This document shows, piece by piece, positions 35,706 through 43,000 of a stretch of DNA of 64,000 nt. Within the stretch, counting starts at the first letter, position 1, and every line of letters begins with the position of its first letter. This stretch comes from JADFOI01 sp965218935 (GTDB lineage Bacteria; Acidobacteriota; UBA6911; RPQK01; JADFOI01): NCBI GenBank assembly GCA_965218935.1, contig CBDCMH010000001.1, positions 434,001 through 498,000 on the forward strand, read 5' to 3'. The notes beneath the pieces were generated by a model. That model made no database searches. It was not told the origin of the DNA and was given only the letters and a program-made list of their open reading frames with translations. Both the position numbers and the translations under genes were made by a program.

Positions 35706-36209
35706 ATGAGTACTTTAAGTCAACGAGTGATGGGAGCGGCCCAACTGGAGGTTCGGATCTATAAGGAGGTTGAAATAGATACCCATGCCACGGGACAGGC
35801 CATGGCTGTGGTGGTGCTCTCAAGCATTGCCCAGGGCGTCGGTGCCCTAGCCCAGGGAGGGATTCGCGGCCTTGCTTTGGGTGCCGTTACGGCTCTCATC
35901 GGATGGTGTGTCTGGGCCACGATCATTTATGTCATCGGAACCAAGGTTCTCCCCGAGCCGCAAACACGCTCAGACATAGGCGAACTGCTGCGCACCACTG
36001 GCTTTGCCGCTTCTCCCGGTCTGCTGCGGGTGCTGGGTCTTGTTCCCGGACTGGGATTCTTGATCGTGGTCGCCGTCAGCGTCTGGATGTTCATGGCCAT
36101 GGTCGTTGCGGTACGGCAAGCACTCGACTACGAGAGTCTTGAGCGCGCCGTAGGAGTCTGCCTGATCGGCTGGGTGCTCCAAGTTGTGATCATCACAATG
36201 TTGAGGTGA
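35706..36209 (+). CDS. Yip1-family membrane protein
   Basis: The start ATG 35706 (MSTLSQRVMGAAQLEVRIYK) follows GAGAGGAGAGAAG and is better supported than an upstream TTG-type start. The 167 residues contain a soluble N-terminal segment (YKEVEIDTHATGQAMAVVVL) and about five hydrophobic helices ending at the C-terminus. This matches small bacterial Yip1-domain proteins of unknown function. Residues GALAQGGIRGLALG and LRTTGFAASPGLL are typical of the group. It stands alone. Confidence 0.7.
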   Translation: MSTLSQRVMGAAQLEVRIYKEVEIDTHATGQAMAVVVLSSIAQGVGALAQGGIRGLALGAVTALIGWCVWATIIYVIGTKVLPEPQTRSDIGELLRTTGFAASPGLLRVLGLVPGLGFLIVVAVSVWMFMAMVVAVRQALDYESLERAVGVCLIGWVLQVVIITMLR

Positions 36210-36250
36210 CAAGGGAGCAGGCTTCCCGTACCTGTGATGGATCTCATTGA

Positions 36251-36955
36251 ATGAGGTTACCGAAGGAACTCACAGAACTGGCTCAGTTAACAGACACTCC
36301 GTTTCGACCGAAATTGGAGTTGTTGCGCATCACCAATATCTTTCTGATTCTCTTCGGCAGATGCTATGAGAGCCGCTACCAAGGGCATCTGATCCGGTAT
36401 TACAAGGATTGTTACTGGATTGCGGATAACCACGCTAGCCGCATCGATATCGAGAAGAGAATCAAGCTTTTCCATTCCCGTCCTCTCAATCTTGGATTGC
36501 AATGTTATTTCAATGTGAGCCAGATCAGCTTGTATCGATTGTCGGGCAATGAATGCCGAAATTTATTCGCCTCCAAACTGCGCAACGGCCTGAAGGGTCT
36601 CCAATGCTATGCTGCTGAAACCGGAGCTGCCCAGGCGCTTTTATTACGATCCAAGACGACCGAAGCCCTGGGGAAGCTAATGGATCTTGTTCAGAACCTG
36701 TCTTCAGGACGATTCGTACTGGTGGACGACGGGGTGATGATCTTTTTTAGCAAGAGGCCAGACCAGAAAATGCTGGACACCCCGCATCAACTCAGCACAG
36801 CTCTGAGCGAGTCCACGCTTCTTCCAAATCGACGGACCTATAGAACTCTCAGTGTAGGTTACCTCTTGGGGTCACTCGCTTTTCTTTTTGCTCTGACGGT
36901 GCTGATGATTGTGATGAGGCAAGAGGGTCTGGGCTTTTGGGATCTCTTTCCTTAA
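36251..36955 (+). CDS. Protein of unknown function with a C-terminal membrane anchor
   Basis: The protein has 234 residues, starting MRLPKELTELAQL. Residues 1-195 are soluble and mixed alpha/beta, with a Cys-containing middle (CYESRYQG, CYWIADNHASR, LQCYFNVSQI, NECRNLFASK, LQCYAAETG). A single hydrophobic helix (LLGSLAFLFALTVLMIVMRQ) lies near the end, so it is probably tail-anchored in the inner membrane. I do not recognise a family. Its 3' end is followed by repeat-like DNA and the first IS481 copy. Confidence 0.55.
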   Translation: MRLPKELTELAQLTDTPFRPKLELLRITNIFLILFGRCYESRYQGHLIRYYKDCYWIADNHASRIDIEKRIKLFHSRPLNLGLQCYFNVSQISLYRLSGNECRNLFASKLRNGLKGLQCYAAETGAAQALLLRSKTTEALGKLMDLVQNLSSGRFVLVDDGVMIFFSKRPDQKMLDTPHQLSTALSESTLLPNRRTYRTLSVGYLLGSLAFLFALTVLMIVMRQEGLGFWDLFP

Positions 36956-37095
36956 GTTGATCGTAGATTCGTACTTCGTCCGGGCTAGGGTGCCGCCACC
37001 GGCGACAGATGATTGTGAAGCTCCCTCCTCTGGCTGTTGCGTTGGATCACCACCCCGGGGCTTTGCCCCTTGTTGCCTATGGATGATCCGGCTAG

Positions 37096-38144
37096 CTGTG
37101 AACTCTCAACAGGTTGTTCAGTAAAAGGGGTTGTCCATCCGAGTCTTTTCGGCAATGCTGATTGGAAGATTAGACCATCAGCACCGAAAGGAGAACCCGA
37201 ATGGACATCCACCAGAATGCCCGAACCTGCCCAAGAAGTCGAGAACTGATCATCCGACGAGTGAAAGAGCAAAGACAATCGGTCCAGGAGGTGGCTCAGT
37301 CGGTGGGGATCAGTGAGCGGACCGTCTACAAGTGGCTGGCTCGTTATCAAGCCCAAGGCCGAGCGGGTCTGGAAGACCGGTCTTCCAGACCCGCTCGGAT
37401 TGCCCGGCAGACCCCGAGGCGGGATCGAGAGGCAATTTACCGTCTTCGCCGTCGTCGAATGGTGGCAGCCGAGATTGCCGCTCGTTTGGGTCTGGCCCGC
37501 TCCACCGTGGCCCGGATCCTGCAACAAGCCGGATGGGGACGCTTGAAGAGCCTGGAGCCTGCACAGCCCGCTCGTCGCTACGAGCGCGACCATCCTGGGC
37601 AGTTGTTGCACCTGGACATCAAAAAACTGGGCAGGATTGCTGGTGTGGGGCATCGCATCACTCGAGATAAACGGCGTCGAGCTCGGGGAGTGGGATGGGA
37701 GTTTGTCCATGTGTGTATCGACGATAACTCTCGATTGGCCTATGTCGAAGTTCTCCCGGACGAGCGCAAACAATCGGCTATGGCTTTTCTCGGTCGAGCC
37801 GTCCTCTGGTTCCAAAAGCTGGGTATCCGGGTAGAACAGGTCCTGACCGATAACGGTTCCTGTTATGTCTCCCACGCTTTCCAGGGTCTTTGCCAGCAAC
37901 TGGGGCTTCGCCACCTCCGCACCCGTCCTTACCGGCCTCAAACCAACGGCAAAGCAGAACGCTTGATCCAGACTCTCCTCCGTGAGTGGGCCTACCGCTT
38001 CCCCTACCGCACTTCAGGCCACCGTTTTCGCTGGCTTCGCCCCTGGCTTCACTTCTATAATCATCACCGCCAACATCAGAGCCTGGGTGGTCTGTCTCCT
38101 ATCAGCAGACTTCCCCTTATGAATAATGTCATGAGAATGCACAA
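37096..38144 (+). mobile_element. IS481-family insertion sequence, copy 1
   Basis: The element is 1049 bp. The ends CTGTGAACTCTCAACAGG and, inverted, TTGTGCATTCTCATGACA form imperfect terminal repeats. CTAG lies directly outside both ends (37092-37095 and 38145-38148) and is the 4-bp target duplication expected for IS481. The left target context CCGGCTAG resembles the end of the dispersed palindromic repeat. Copy 2 at 52025 is the same length and differs by only a few bases. Confidence 0.92.
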
Positions 38145-38148
38145 CTAG
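37201..38148 (+). CDS. IS481-family transposase
   Basis: The 315-residue DDE transposase has an N-terminal helix-turn-helix pair (VQEVAQSVGISERTVYKWLA and IAARLGLARSTVARILQQAG) and an rve core: LLHLDIKKLGRI (Asp), VLTDNGSCYVSHAF (Asp) and QTNGKAERLIQTLLREW (Glu). GVGHRITRDKRRRARG is typical of the family. The stop codon TAG (38146-38148) lies outside the element, in the CTAG target duplication. The ATG at 37201 follows AAAGGAGAACCCGA. The gene is intact and differs from copy 2 at about residue 113 (Leu versus Val) and the last residue (Asn versus Ser). Confidence 0.93.
   Translation: MDIHQNARTCPRSRELIIRRVKEQRQSVQEVAQSVGISERTVYKWLARYQAQGRAGLEDRSSRPARIARQTPRRDREAIYRLRRRRMVAAEIAARLGLARSTVARILQQAGWGRLKSLEPAQPARRYERDHPGQLLHLDIKKLGRIAGVGHRITRDKRRRARGVGWEFVHVCIDDNSRLAYVEVLPDERKQSAMAFLGRAVLWFQKLGIRVEQVLTDNGSCYVSHAFQGLCQQLGLRHLRTRPYRPQTNGKAERLIQTLLREWAYRFPYRTSGHRFRWLRPWLHFYNHHRQHQSLGGLSPISRLPLMNNVMRMHN
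37359..37398 (+). repeat. Perfect 40-bp palindrome inside the IS481 transposase gene
   Basis: CCGAGCGGGTCTGGAAGACC is followed directly by its exact reverse complement. It encodes the GLEDRSSRPAR linker between the two helix-turn-helix units. It recurs unchanged in copy 2 at 52288-52327. In mRNA it would be a very stable hairpin. Confidence 0.9.
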
Positions 38149-38714
38149 GGGATCTCTATCTCGACCTGATTCTGGAACCGTAGAGAGCTTCCCGACAGTT
38201 TCCCGCCCGATGTCTTACTCTTCAAGTAGAAAAAGCCCTCCACCGTTTCCCCAGGTGCCAGGTTGACCTCCTGGATCTGGTAATGCTCCAAAACGGCTCG
38301 AAGGCTGCCACCCACACTGGCTGAGACGGTGCCTGGGCTTTTCCCCGGTTCTACAGTGGGAGCTTGCTCCCACTCCTGAGTGGTGGGACGCCCTCCGGCA
38401 TACCCCTCCCCATAGATGCCCCGTTGACTTCCTCTGTAATACTTCATGAGCTTGGGCGCAATGTCCATGGGAACGGCCCGATCCAGCTTCTTTCCTTTTC
38501 CGTCGAAAACCTCCATTTCTTCGGGGCGGAAGGTCCAAGCCTCAGAAGAACGATTTTCCATCTTCAGCTTGAGAATGGCGAAACCCTCATTCAGAACCTG
38601 GAAGGGAAAATCGTCGGGGAGGTCGCTTCGTTTCAGGGACGACACGGCAAAGGTGTTCTCGTCGACCTGAGGTGCCGACGATAGGAGCAACATGGAGATC
38701 AATAGGGCTTTCAT
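38145..38714 (-). CDS. Exported protein of unknown function
   Basis: The 189-residue protein has a short signal peptide (MKALLISMLLLSSAPQ). The mature part is beta-rich: FAILKLKMENRSSEAWTFR, EEMEVFDGKGKKLDRAVPMD, a Tyr/Gly-rich YYRGSQRGIYGEGYAGG, and APGETVEGFFYLKS. This resembles Ig-like or DUF4352-type domains that describe a modified surface or lipoprotein partner, but I cannot name a family. The stop TAG (38147-38145) falls in the same CTAG that ends the IS481 transposase on the other strand. The stop is probably original, because the target site itself was CTAG. Confidence 0.6.
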   Translation of the reverse strand: MKALLISMLLLSSAPQVDENTFAVSSLKRSDLPDDFPFQVLNEGFAILKLKMENRSSEAWTFRPEEMEVFDGKGKKLDRAVPMDIAPKLMKYYRGSQRGIYGEGYAGGRPTTQEWEQAPTVEPGKSPGTVSASVGGSLRAVLEHYQIQEVNLAPGETVEGFFYLKSKTSGGKLSGSSLRFQNQVEIEIP

Positions 38715-38795
38715 GGATGTTTCACCTTTGAGTCAGACCATCTTAACAGACCACAGACCGCAGACCGGGCACCTGGAACACGGGCGAAGCGCTCT

Positions 38796-39914
38796 CTAAC
38801 TCCTGTCACCTGTCTCCTGTCTCCTATCCAGGGGCCGGTTCGGATCGCCGGCCAGGTAAAGGGTCTGGGTGGGGAACGCAAACTCGATGCCTTCGTCGTT
38901 GAACCGACGTAAGACTTCCAGATTGATCCGCTGGTTGAAGGCCATGAAATCCCAATAGTTGGGCGGGCTATACCAGTAAATGACCAGAATATTGAGGGCC
39001 GCATCCAGGAATTCATTAAAGACCACTCGAGGAGGCAAGTCGGGAGTCATCCCCTCGTGGTTCTCCAGAAGATCTTTGAGGATCTCCACCGCTCGTTCCA
39101 CCTTTTCGGGAGGGGTATCGTAGGTGACGCCGATGTTTGCGACACGCTTCAGATAAGGGCGTTTTGAAATGTTCCGTATTTCCTGGTGAGCCAGTTCTCC
39201 ATTGGGGATGGTGACCAGATGGCCCTCCAGGTTGCGGATACGGGTGGAACGCAGACCGACCTCCTCAACGGGGCCATCGGTCCCCCCCACCACGATGCGG
39301 TCGCCCATTTCAAAGGGTTTGTCCACAAAAAGCATGAGAGAGCCAAAGAAGTTCTTGATGGTATCCTGGGCCGCCAAAGCCAGGGCCAGACCGCCAACGC
39401 CCAGGCCTGCAAGAACGGAAGTGATCGGCTTGTCGCTGAGGATCGTGGCCACCTGGACGAATGCCAGAATGACAATGGTGATCCTCAGGCTCTTTCGCAC
39501 CACCGGAGCGAGCATGTCATCCAGCTTGCTTTCCGTTTTCTGGGAGAAGGCGGTCAGCCAGTGATCCACCACATCGACAAAGCAGTAAACGATGTAGGCG
39601 AGGGCCAGGACGAAAAGGATGGAGACCAGCGTATCGGCAAGGCCGGCAACCGTTTCCGGCAAGAGCAGGAAAAACAACCCCACCCGTAGTCCCGCTACGA
39701 ACAGGACCGAACCTAGGGAGCGCTCGATGGCACGAAGGGCCACGGCCAGAACCGGGGAATAGCGTTTGTCCAGATGATCCGCAGCCCGGCGGAGAAAATA
39801 TCGACTGATTCGACCTGCCACAAAGGCGATCAGTATCGCGATAAAGAGCGCAAGAATTCTCCAGATTTCGATTCCGGCCATGGATGTCTCGGTCAACTGT
39901 TCCCAAAAGTTCAT
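38796..39914 (-). CDS. MscS-family mechanosensitive channel
   Basis: The 372-residue protein has several N-terminal helices, then the pore helix region LAGLGVGGLALALAAQDTIK, followed by NFFGSLMLFVDKPFEMGDRI, the conserved start of the cytoplasmic beta domain. RSTRIRNLEGHLVTIPNGEL and the C-terminal alpha/beta domain complete it. It should open on hypo-osmotic shock to release solutes. The start ATG at 39914 (MNFWEQLTETS) follows GAAGGATTGCT. The last 10 residues (RRQETGDRS) come from a low-complexity intergenic-type sequence, suggesting that the C-terminus has been extended by it. Confidence 0.9.
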   Translation of the reverse strand: MNFWEQLTETSMAGIEIWRILALFIAILIAFVAGRISRYFLRRAADHLDKRYSPVLAVALRAIERSLGSVLFVAGLRVGLFFLLLPETVAGLADTLVSILFVLALAYIVYCFVDVVDHWLTAFSQKTESKLDDMLAPVVRKSLRITIVILAFVQVATILSDKPITSVLAGLGVGGLALALAAQDTIKNFFGSLMLFVDKPFEMGDRIVVGGTDGPVEEVGLRSTRIRNLEGHLVTIPNGELAHQEIRNISKRPYLKRVANIGVTYDTPPEKVERAVEILKDLLENHEGMTPDLPPRVVFNEFLDAALNILVIYWYSPPNYWDFMAFNQRINLEVLRRFNDEGIEFAFPTQTLYLAGDPNRPLDRRQETGDRS

Positions 39915-40278
39915 AGCAATCCTTCTCCTTCCCTCCTTTCTACCTCACCCCGGTCGTCGGGTAAAGGGGCGGGAAGGCTTGATGTTTAGCACCGCCCCGG
40001 GGTGAGGACAAACTCCAGAAAAATGGCGGAGTGGCATTGTATTGTCAAGATAAAGGTTGAGAGTGTATATATCGAAAGAATCTCAAGGGAACAGGGGATT
40101 GTAGGGATGGCAACGGGTTGTTTGACACCCTTCGGGTTTTTCTTTTATTTATTTTTTGCCATCGAACCAGTCTGGGTGATTCATCGGGTGTCGTCGCTTC
40201 GCGAACTCTACGCCGTCGCGCTCGCCACAAACGTCAGGGTATTCAGGGGACGAGACACCAGTACAGAGAAAGAGGCGG
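39915..40278. other. Intergenic region with a dispersed repeat
   Basis: No gene is seen. A 50-bp word at 40208-40258 (core GTCGCGCTCGCCACAAAC) recurs at 58554-58602. Near 39969-40014, GGCGGGAAGGCTTGATG...CACCGCCCCGGGGTG may form a weak hairpin. Confidence 0.5.
40208..40258 (+). repeat. Second dispersed repeat, copy 1
   Basis: The core GTCGCGCTCGCCACAAAC, followed by GGTATT and CGAGACAC, is shared with 58554-58602. Confidence 0.6.
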
Positions 40279-41223
40279 ATGCCTGATAAAAAGAGTTCTC
40301 TGAAGAAAAGTGAGCTGGAGCGCTCGCATCTCTTTGAAGGTGTGGAGTTCGGATCGATCATAGGCCTTCTCGAAGATTGTCCTGTGCACGAGTTAAAACA
40401 GGACGATGTGCTGCTGAACCGGGGAGAAGGCAATCATCTTCTCTACCTCATCCTTTCCGGGCGCTTACGCGTCCACCTTGAACTATCGGTGGACCCCATC
40501 ACAGTATTGGGACCCGGAGAAGTGGCCGGTGAACTTTCTCTCATCGATGGTCAACCCACCTCAGCCTATGTTGTGGCAGACGATCAATGCCGCGTCTTAG
40601 CAGTCAATGAGAAGACTTTGTGGTCGCTCGTGGAGGCTTCACACATCGTGGCTCGCAATCTGCTCTTTGTCCTTTCCAGGCGTTTGCGCCATGGAGACTC
40701 GATTATCTTGACGAGTCAGCAATTGCAGCGGGAATACGCCCACTATGCCGTGATTGACGCCCTCACCGGTCTGTACAACCGTCGTTGGCTCGACACCATG
40801 CTGGGCCGGCAAATGGAACGCAGCAAAAAAGGTGTGTTGCCGCTCTGTCTGCTGCTCATGGATGTCGACTATTTCAGGCAATATAATCGTACTCACGGAA
40901 ATCTGGCCGGTGACCGGGCGCTTCATACTCTCGCATCGACTCTTCGAGAAAGCATGCGTCCAGGTGAGATGCTTGCGCGCTATGGAGAAGCTGAGTTTAT
41001 TGCTCTGTTGCCGGAACTGGAGATCGCCACTGCCCGGAACCTGGGCGAGCGCGTGCGCCAGGCCGTCGCTGGTATGAAGATATACAGCTTAGCCCAGCAC
41101 CCTCTTCCCGATGTGACCCTATCCATTGGAGTGGCTCAAATGGCTGAACAGGATACGCCTGAGACCTTGATCGACGCAGTCTATGTGGCTCTATCCGAGG
41201 CCCGGGAGAGTCGGAACCTCTAG
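40279..41223 (+). CDS. Cyclic-nucleotide-binding domain protein with a degenerate GGDEF domain
   Basis: The protein has 314 residues. Positions 15-135 form a CRP/cNMP-type sensor barrel (FEGVEFGSIIGLLEDC, LYLILSGRLRVHL, GEVAGELSLIDGQPTSA). Residues 158-314 are a GGDEF domain (DALTGLYNRRWLDTML, LLMDVDYFRQYN). The active-site motif is GEAEF at 236-240 in place of GG(D/E)EF, and the inhibitory site reads RPGE instead of RxxD. The second Gly and the third residue are needed for GTP binding and catalysis, so it is probably not a cyclase; it might bind GTP or interact with other proteins. Metal ligand Asp (MDVD) remains. The start is ATG 40279. Confidence 0.85.
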   Translation: MPDKKSSLKKSELERSHLFEGVEFGSIIGLLEDCPVHELKQDDVLLNRGEGNHLLYLILSGRLRVHLELSVDPITVLGPGEVAGELSLIDGQPTSAYVVADDQCRVLAVNEKTLWSLVEASHIVARNLLFVLSRRLRHGDSIILTSQQLQREYAHYAVIDALTGLYNRRWLDTMLGRQMERSKKGVLPLCLLLMDVDYFRQYNRTHGNLAGDRALHTLASTLRESMRPGEMLARYGEAEFIALLPELEIATARNLGERVRQAVAGMKIYSLAQHPLPDVTLSIGVAQMAEQDTPETLIDAVYVALSEARESRNL

Positions 41224-41261
41224 GGAAGCGTGGAGAGACGTTTCCGCACTTCCAGGCTGAG

Positions 41262-41552
41262 TCAGTCCAGCTCCAAGGGATGATGGGGTTCATCCAACTC
41301 ATCCTTTGACTCAAGCGCCTCCCGGAATTTTTCTTCCAGGTTCTGTTTGCGCTGCTTTTCGTCTAGAAAAGCCTTCTGGAATAATTCTTCAGATCTCTCC
41401 TCGTGCACCTGAAGATGATCCAGGGCCTCATCAAAGGAATAATCCGGTTTTTTTCCTTCAGCATGGAGGACCAACCCCGTGCTGGGATCAACGGTCAGGT
41501 TGGCCTGGCAGCTGGGGCAGACTACTTGAATCCTTGGATCTCCTTTTGCCAT
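41262..41552 (-). CDS. Small zinc-ribbon/coiled-coil protein
   Basis: The protein has 96 residues, starting MAKGDPRIQVVCPSCQANLT. One CPSC knuckle is followed by VDPSTGLVLHAEGKK, and the C-terminal half is a charged coiled coil (RSEELFQKAFLDEKQRKQNL). The pattern (one CxxC plus helix) is common in short bacterial proteins of unknown function, which may dimerise to complete the zinc site. It lies between the GGDEF-like and TVP38 genes. Confidence 0.6.
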   Translation of the reverse strand: MAKGDPRIQVVCPSCQANLTVDPSTGLVLHAEGKKPDYSFDEALDHLQVHEERSEELFQKAFLDEKQRKQNLEEKFREALESKDELDEPHHPLELD

Positions 41553-41638
41553 GGTTTCATTCTATCAGGGGCCACTTCCAGACGGAACCATCCAAGCCGG
41601 CGGCACCCGCAGCAGTGACCATCATATTTCATTCCTCC

Positions 41639-42337
41639 TCATGTCACTTTTCGACTTAGAGCTCTTTGTGCAATACGGGTGATGTAGAGGGTCAAAACAA
41701 CCGTTGCCATCAAACCGACCACATAAAGAGCCCACTCTACGGACGTGCGGGAGCGTTCCCCGGTACCGAGAGTGGCAAGATCACGGGCCAGGGAGCCAAT
41801 GTAAACGTACATCACCGTTCCAGGGAGCATTCCAATCCAGCTGGCCAGGAAATAATCCTTAAGGGAGACCTGGGTAAGACCGAAAGCATAGTTGAGAAGG
41901 TTGAAAGGAAAAACGGGGGAGAGGCGAGTTAACCCCACGATTTTCCACCCCTCTTGTGCCACCGCCACATCGATGGCCTCGAATTTTTGGTTTCCCTGGA
42001 TCTTCCCGGCTACCCACTCTCGGGCAAGATAGCGTCCAATGAGAAAGGCAAGGGTGGCTCCGGATATCGAAGAAATGGAAACCAGAAGGGTACCCTGAAG
42101 GACTCCAAACAGAAGCCCGGCCGCCATGGTGGGAATTAAGCCGGGGAGGAAAAGAACCGTAGCAAGGATATAAAGGACAATGAAAAAAACCGGGCCCCAG
42201 GGGCCCAGGTCGGAGATCCAGGCCAATGCCACTTTGAGCAATTCTTGGACGTCCAGAAAATAGACGACGCCCGACAGGCAGGCGACTGCTAAAAAGGCCA
42301 GTACCCATTTCCAGGGTGACGGAGATTGGCGCGCCAT
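41639..42337 (-). CDS. TVP38/TMEM64 (DedA-like) membrane protein
   Basis: The 232-residue inner-membrane protein carries the VTT/SNARE-associated domain: FLPGLIPTMAAGLLFGVLQG, then GATLAFLIGRYLAREWV and LTRLSPVFPFNLLNYAFGLT. The F/VPFNLLNY motif with its conserved Pro and Asn is typical. Members of this superfamily act as lipid scramblases or flippases for undecaprenyl or phospholipids. Reading direction and spacing (20 bp) suggest it follows yajQ in one unit. Confidence 0.85.
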   Translation of the reverse strand: MARQSPSPWKWVLAFLAVACLSGVVYFLDVQELLKVALAWISDLGPWGPVFFIVLYILATVLFLPGLIPTMAAGLLFGVLQGTLLVSISSISGATLAFLIGRYLAREWVAGKIQGNQKFEAIDVAVAQEGWKIVGLTRLSPVFPFNLLNYAFGLTQVSLKDYFLASWIGMLPGTVMYVYIGSLARDLATLGTGERSRTSVEWALYVVGLMATVVLTLYITRIAQRALSRKVT

Positions 42338-42357
42338 TGGTGGGCCTTACTAGTGGG

Positions 42358-42855
42358 CTAGTGGGTTCGGTAGTTCGTGAATTGCATGTCGATCCCGAAG
42401 TCCTTCTCACGCAGCAGGGTCATCACTTTCTGCAGAGTGTCACGATCCCGGCCGGAAACACGCAGCGAATCTGCCTGGATGGTGCTCTTGACCTTTAATT
42501 TGGTGTCCCGAATGAAGCGGTTGATTTCCTTGGCCTTCTCGGAAGAAATCCCTTGTTGAATCGAAACTCTCTGACGCACGGTGGCGCCGAGGGCGGATTC
42601 AATCTTTCCGTAGGAAAAGGCCTTCAGAGGGACTTTCCTTTTGACCAACTTCTGCTGCAGGATTTCCGTCAGACTTTGAAGCTTGTACTCATCATCCGAT
42701 GTCAGGACGAGTTCACCTTCGTCCAATCGGACTTCACTTTTACTTCCTTTAAAGTCAAAGCGCTGTTTCACTTCCTTCATGGTCTGATGAACAGCATTGT
42801 TCACCTCGTCCAGGTCCACTTTAGAAGCGATGTCAAAGGAGTTCTCTTTTGCCAT
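42358..42855 (-). CDS. yajQ: YajQ-family nucleotide-binding protein (UPF0234)
   Basis: The start at 42855 (MAKENSFDIASKVDLDEVNN) matches the family; an in-frame extension to 42891 is unlikely. The 165 residues form two ferredoxin-like domains: VKQRFDFKGSKSEVRLDEGE, then RQRVSIQQGISSEKAKEINR and SIRVSG-type (ADSLRVSGRDRDTLQKVM). YajQ proteins bind nucleotides, and homologues in Xanthomonas and Pseudomonas bind c-di-GMP and affect gene expression. This adds to the c-di-GMP-related set in this part. It probably heads a unit with the TVP38 gene. A half copy of the palindromic repeat lies just upstream at 42891-42907. Confidence 0.92.
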   Translation of the reverse strand: MAKENSFDIASKVDLDEVNNAVHQTMKEVKQRFDFKGSKSEVRLDEGELVLTSDDEYKLQSLTEILQQKLVKRKVPLKAFSYGKIESALGATVRQRVSIQQGISSEKAKEINRFIRDTKLKVKSTIQADSLRVSGRDRDTLQKVMTLLREKDFGIDMQFTNYRTH

Positions 42856-42890
42856 TTGTTTGCCTCGCTGGGGAGTTCGGGAATTCCCCA

Positions 42891-42907
42891 TACATAATCC
42901 CGGCTAG
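42891..42907 (-). repeat. Half unit of the palindromic repeat
   Basis: TACATAATCCCGGCTAG is one arm of the dispersed palindrome, ending in CTAG. Confidence 0.6.
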
Positions 42908-43000
42908 AGTAGGGTACTAGAGGTGGCCGGAAGATGCCAATACCCATGAGTCGAGGAGTATGTGCTTGACTCCTGCTGACCCAACCATGACGATAAGATC

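Noticed and set aside
36985..37941. A 318-codon open frame on the minus strand, with a twin at 51971-52870
   Set aside because: It is antisense to the IS481 transposase, has no family-like motif, and simply mirrors GC-rich coding in both copies.
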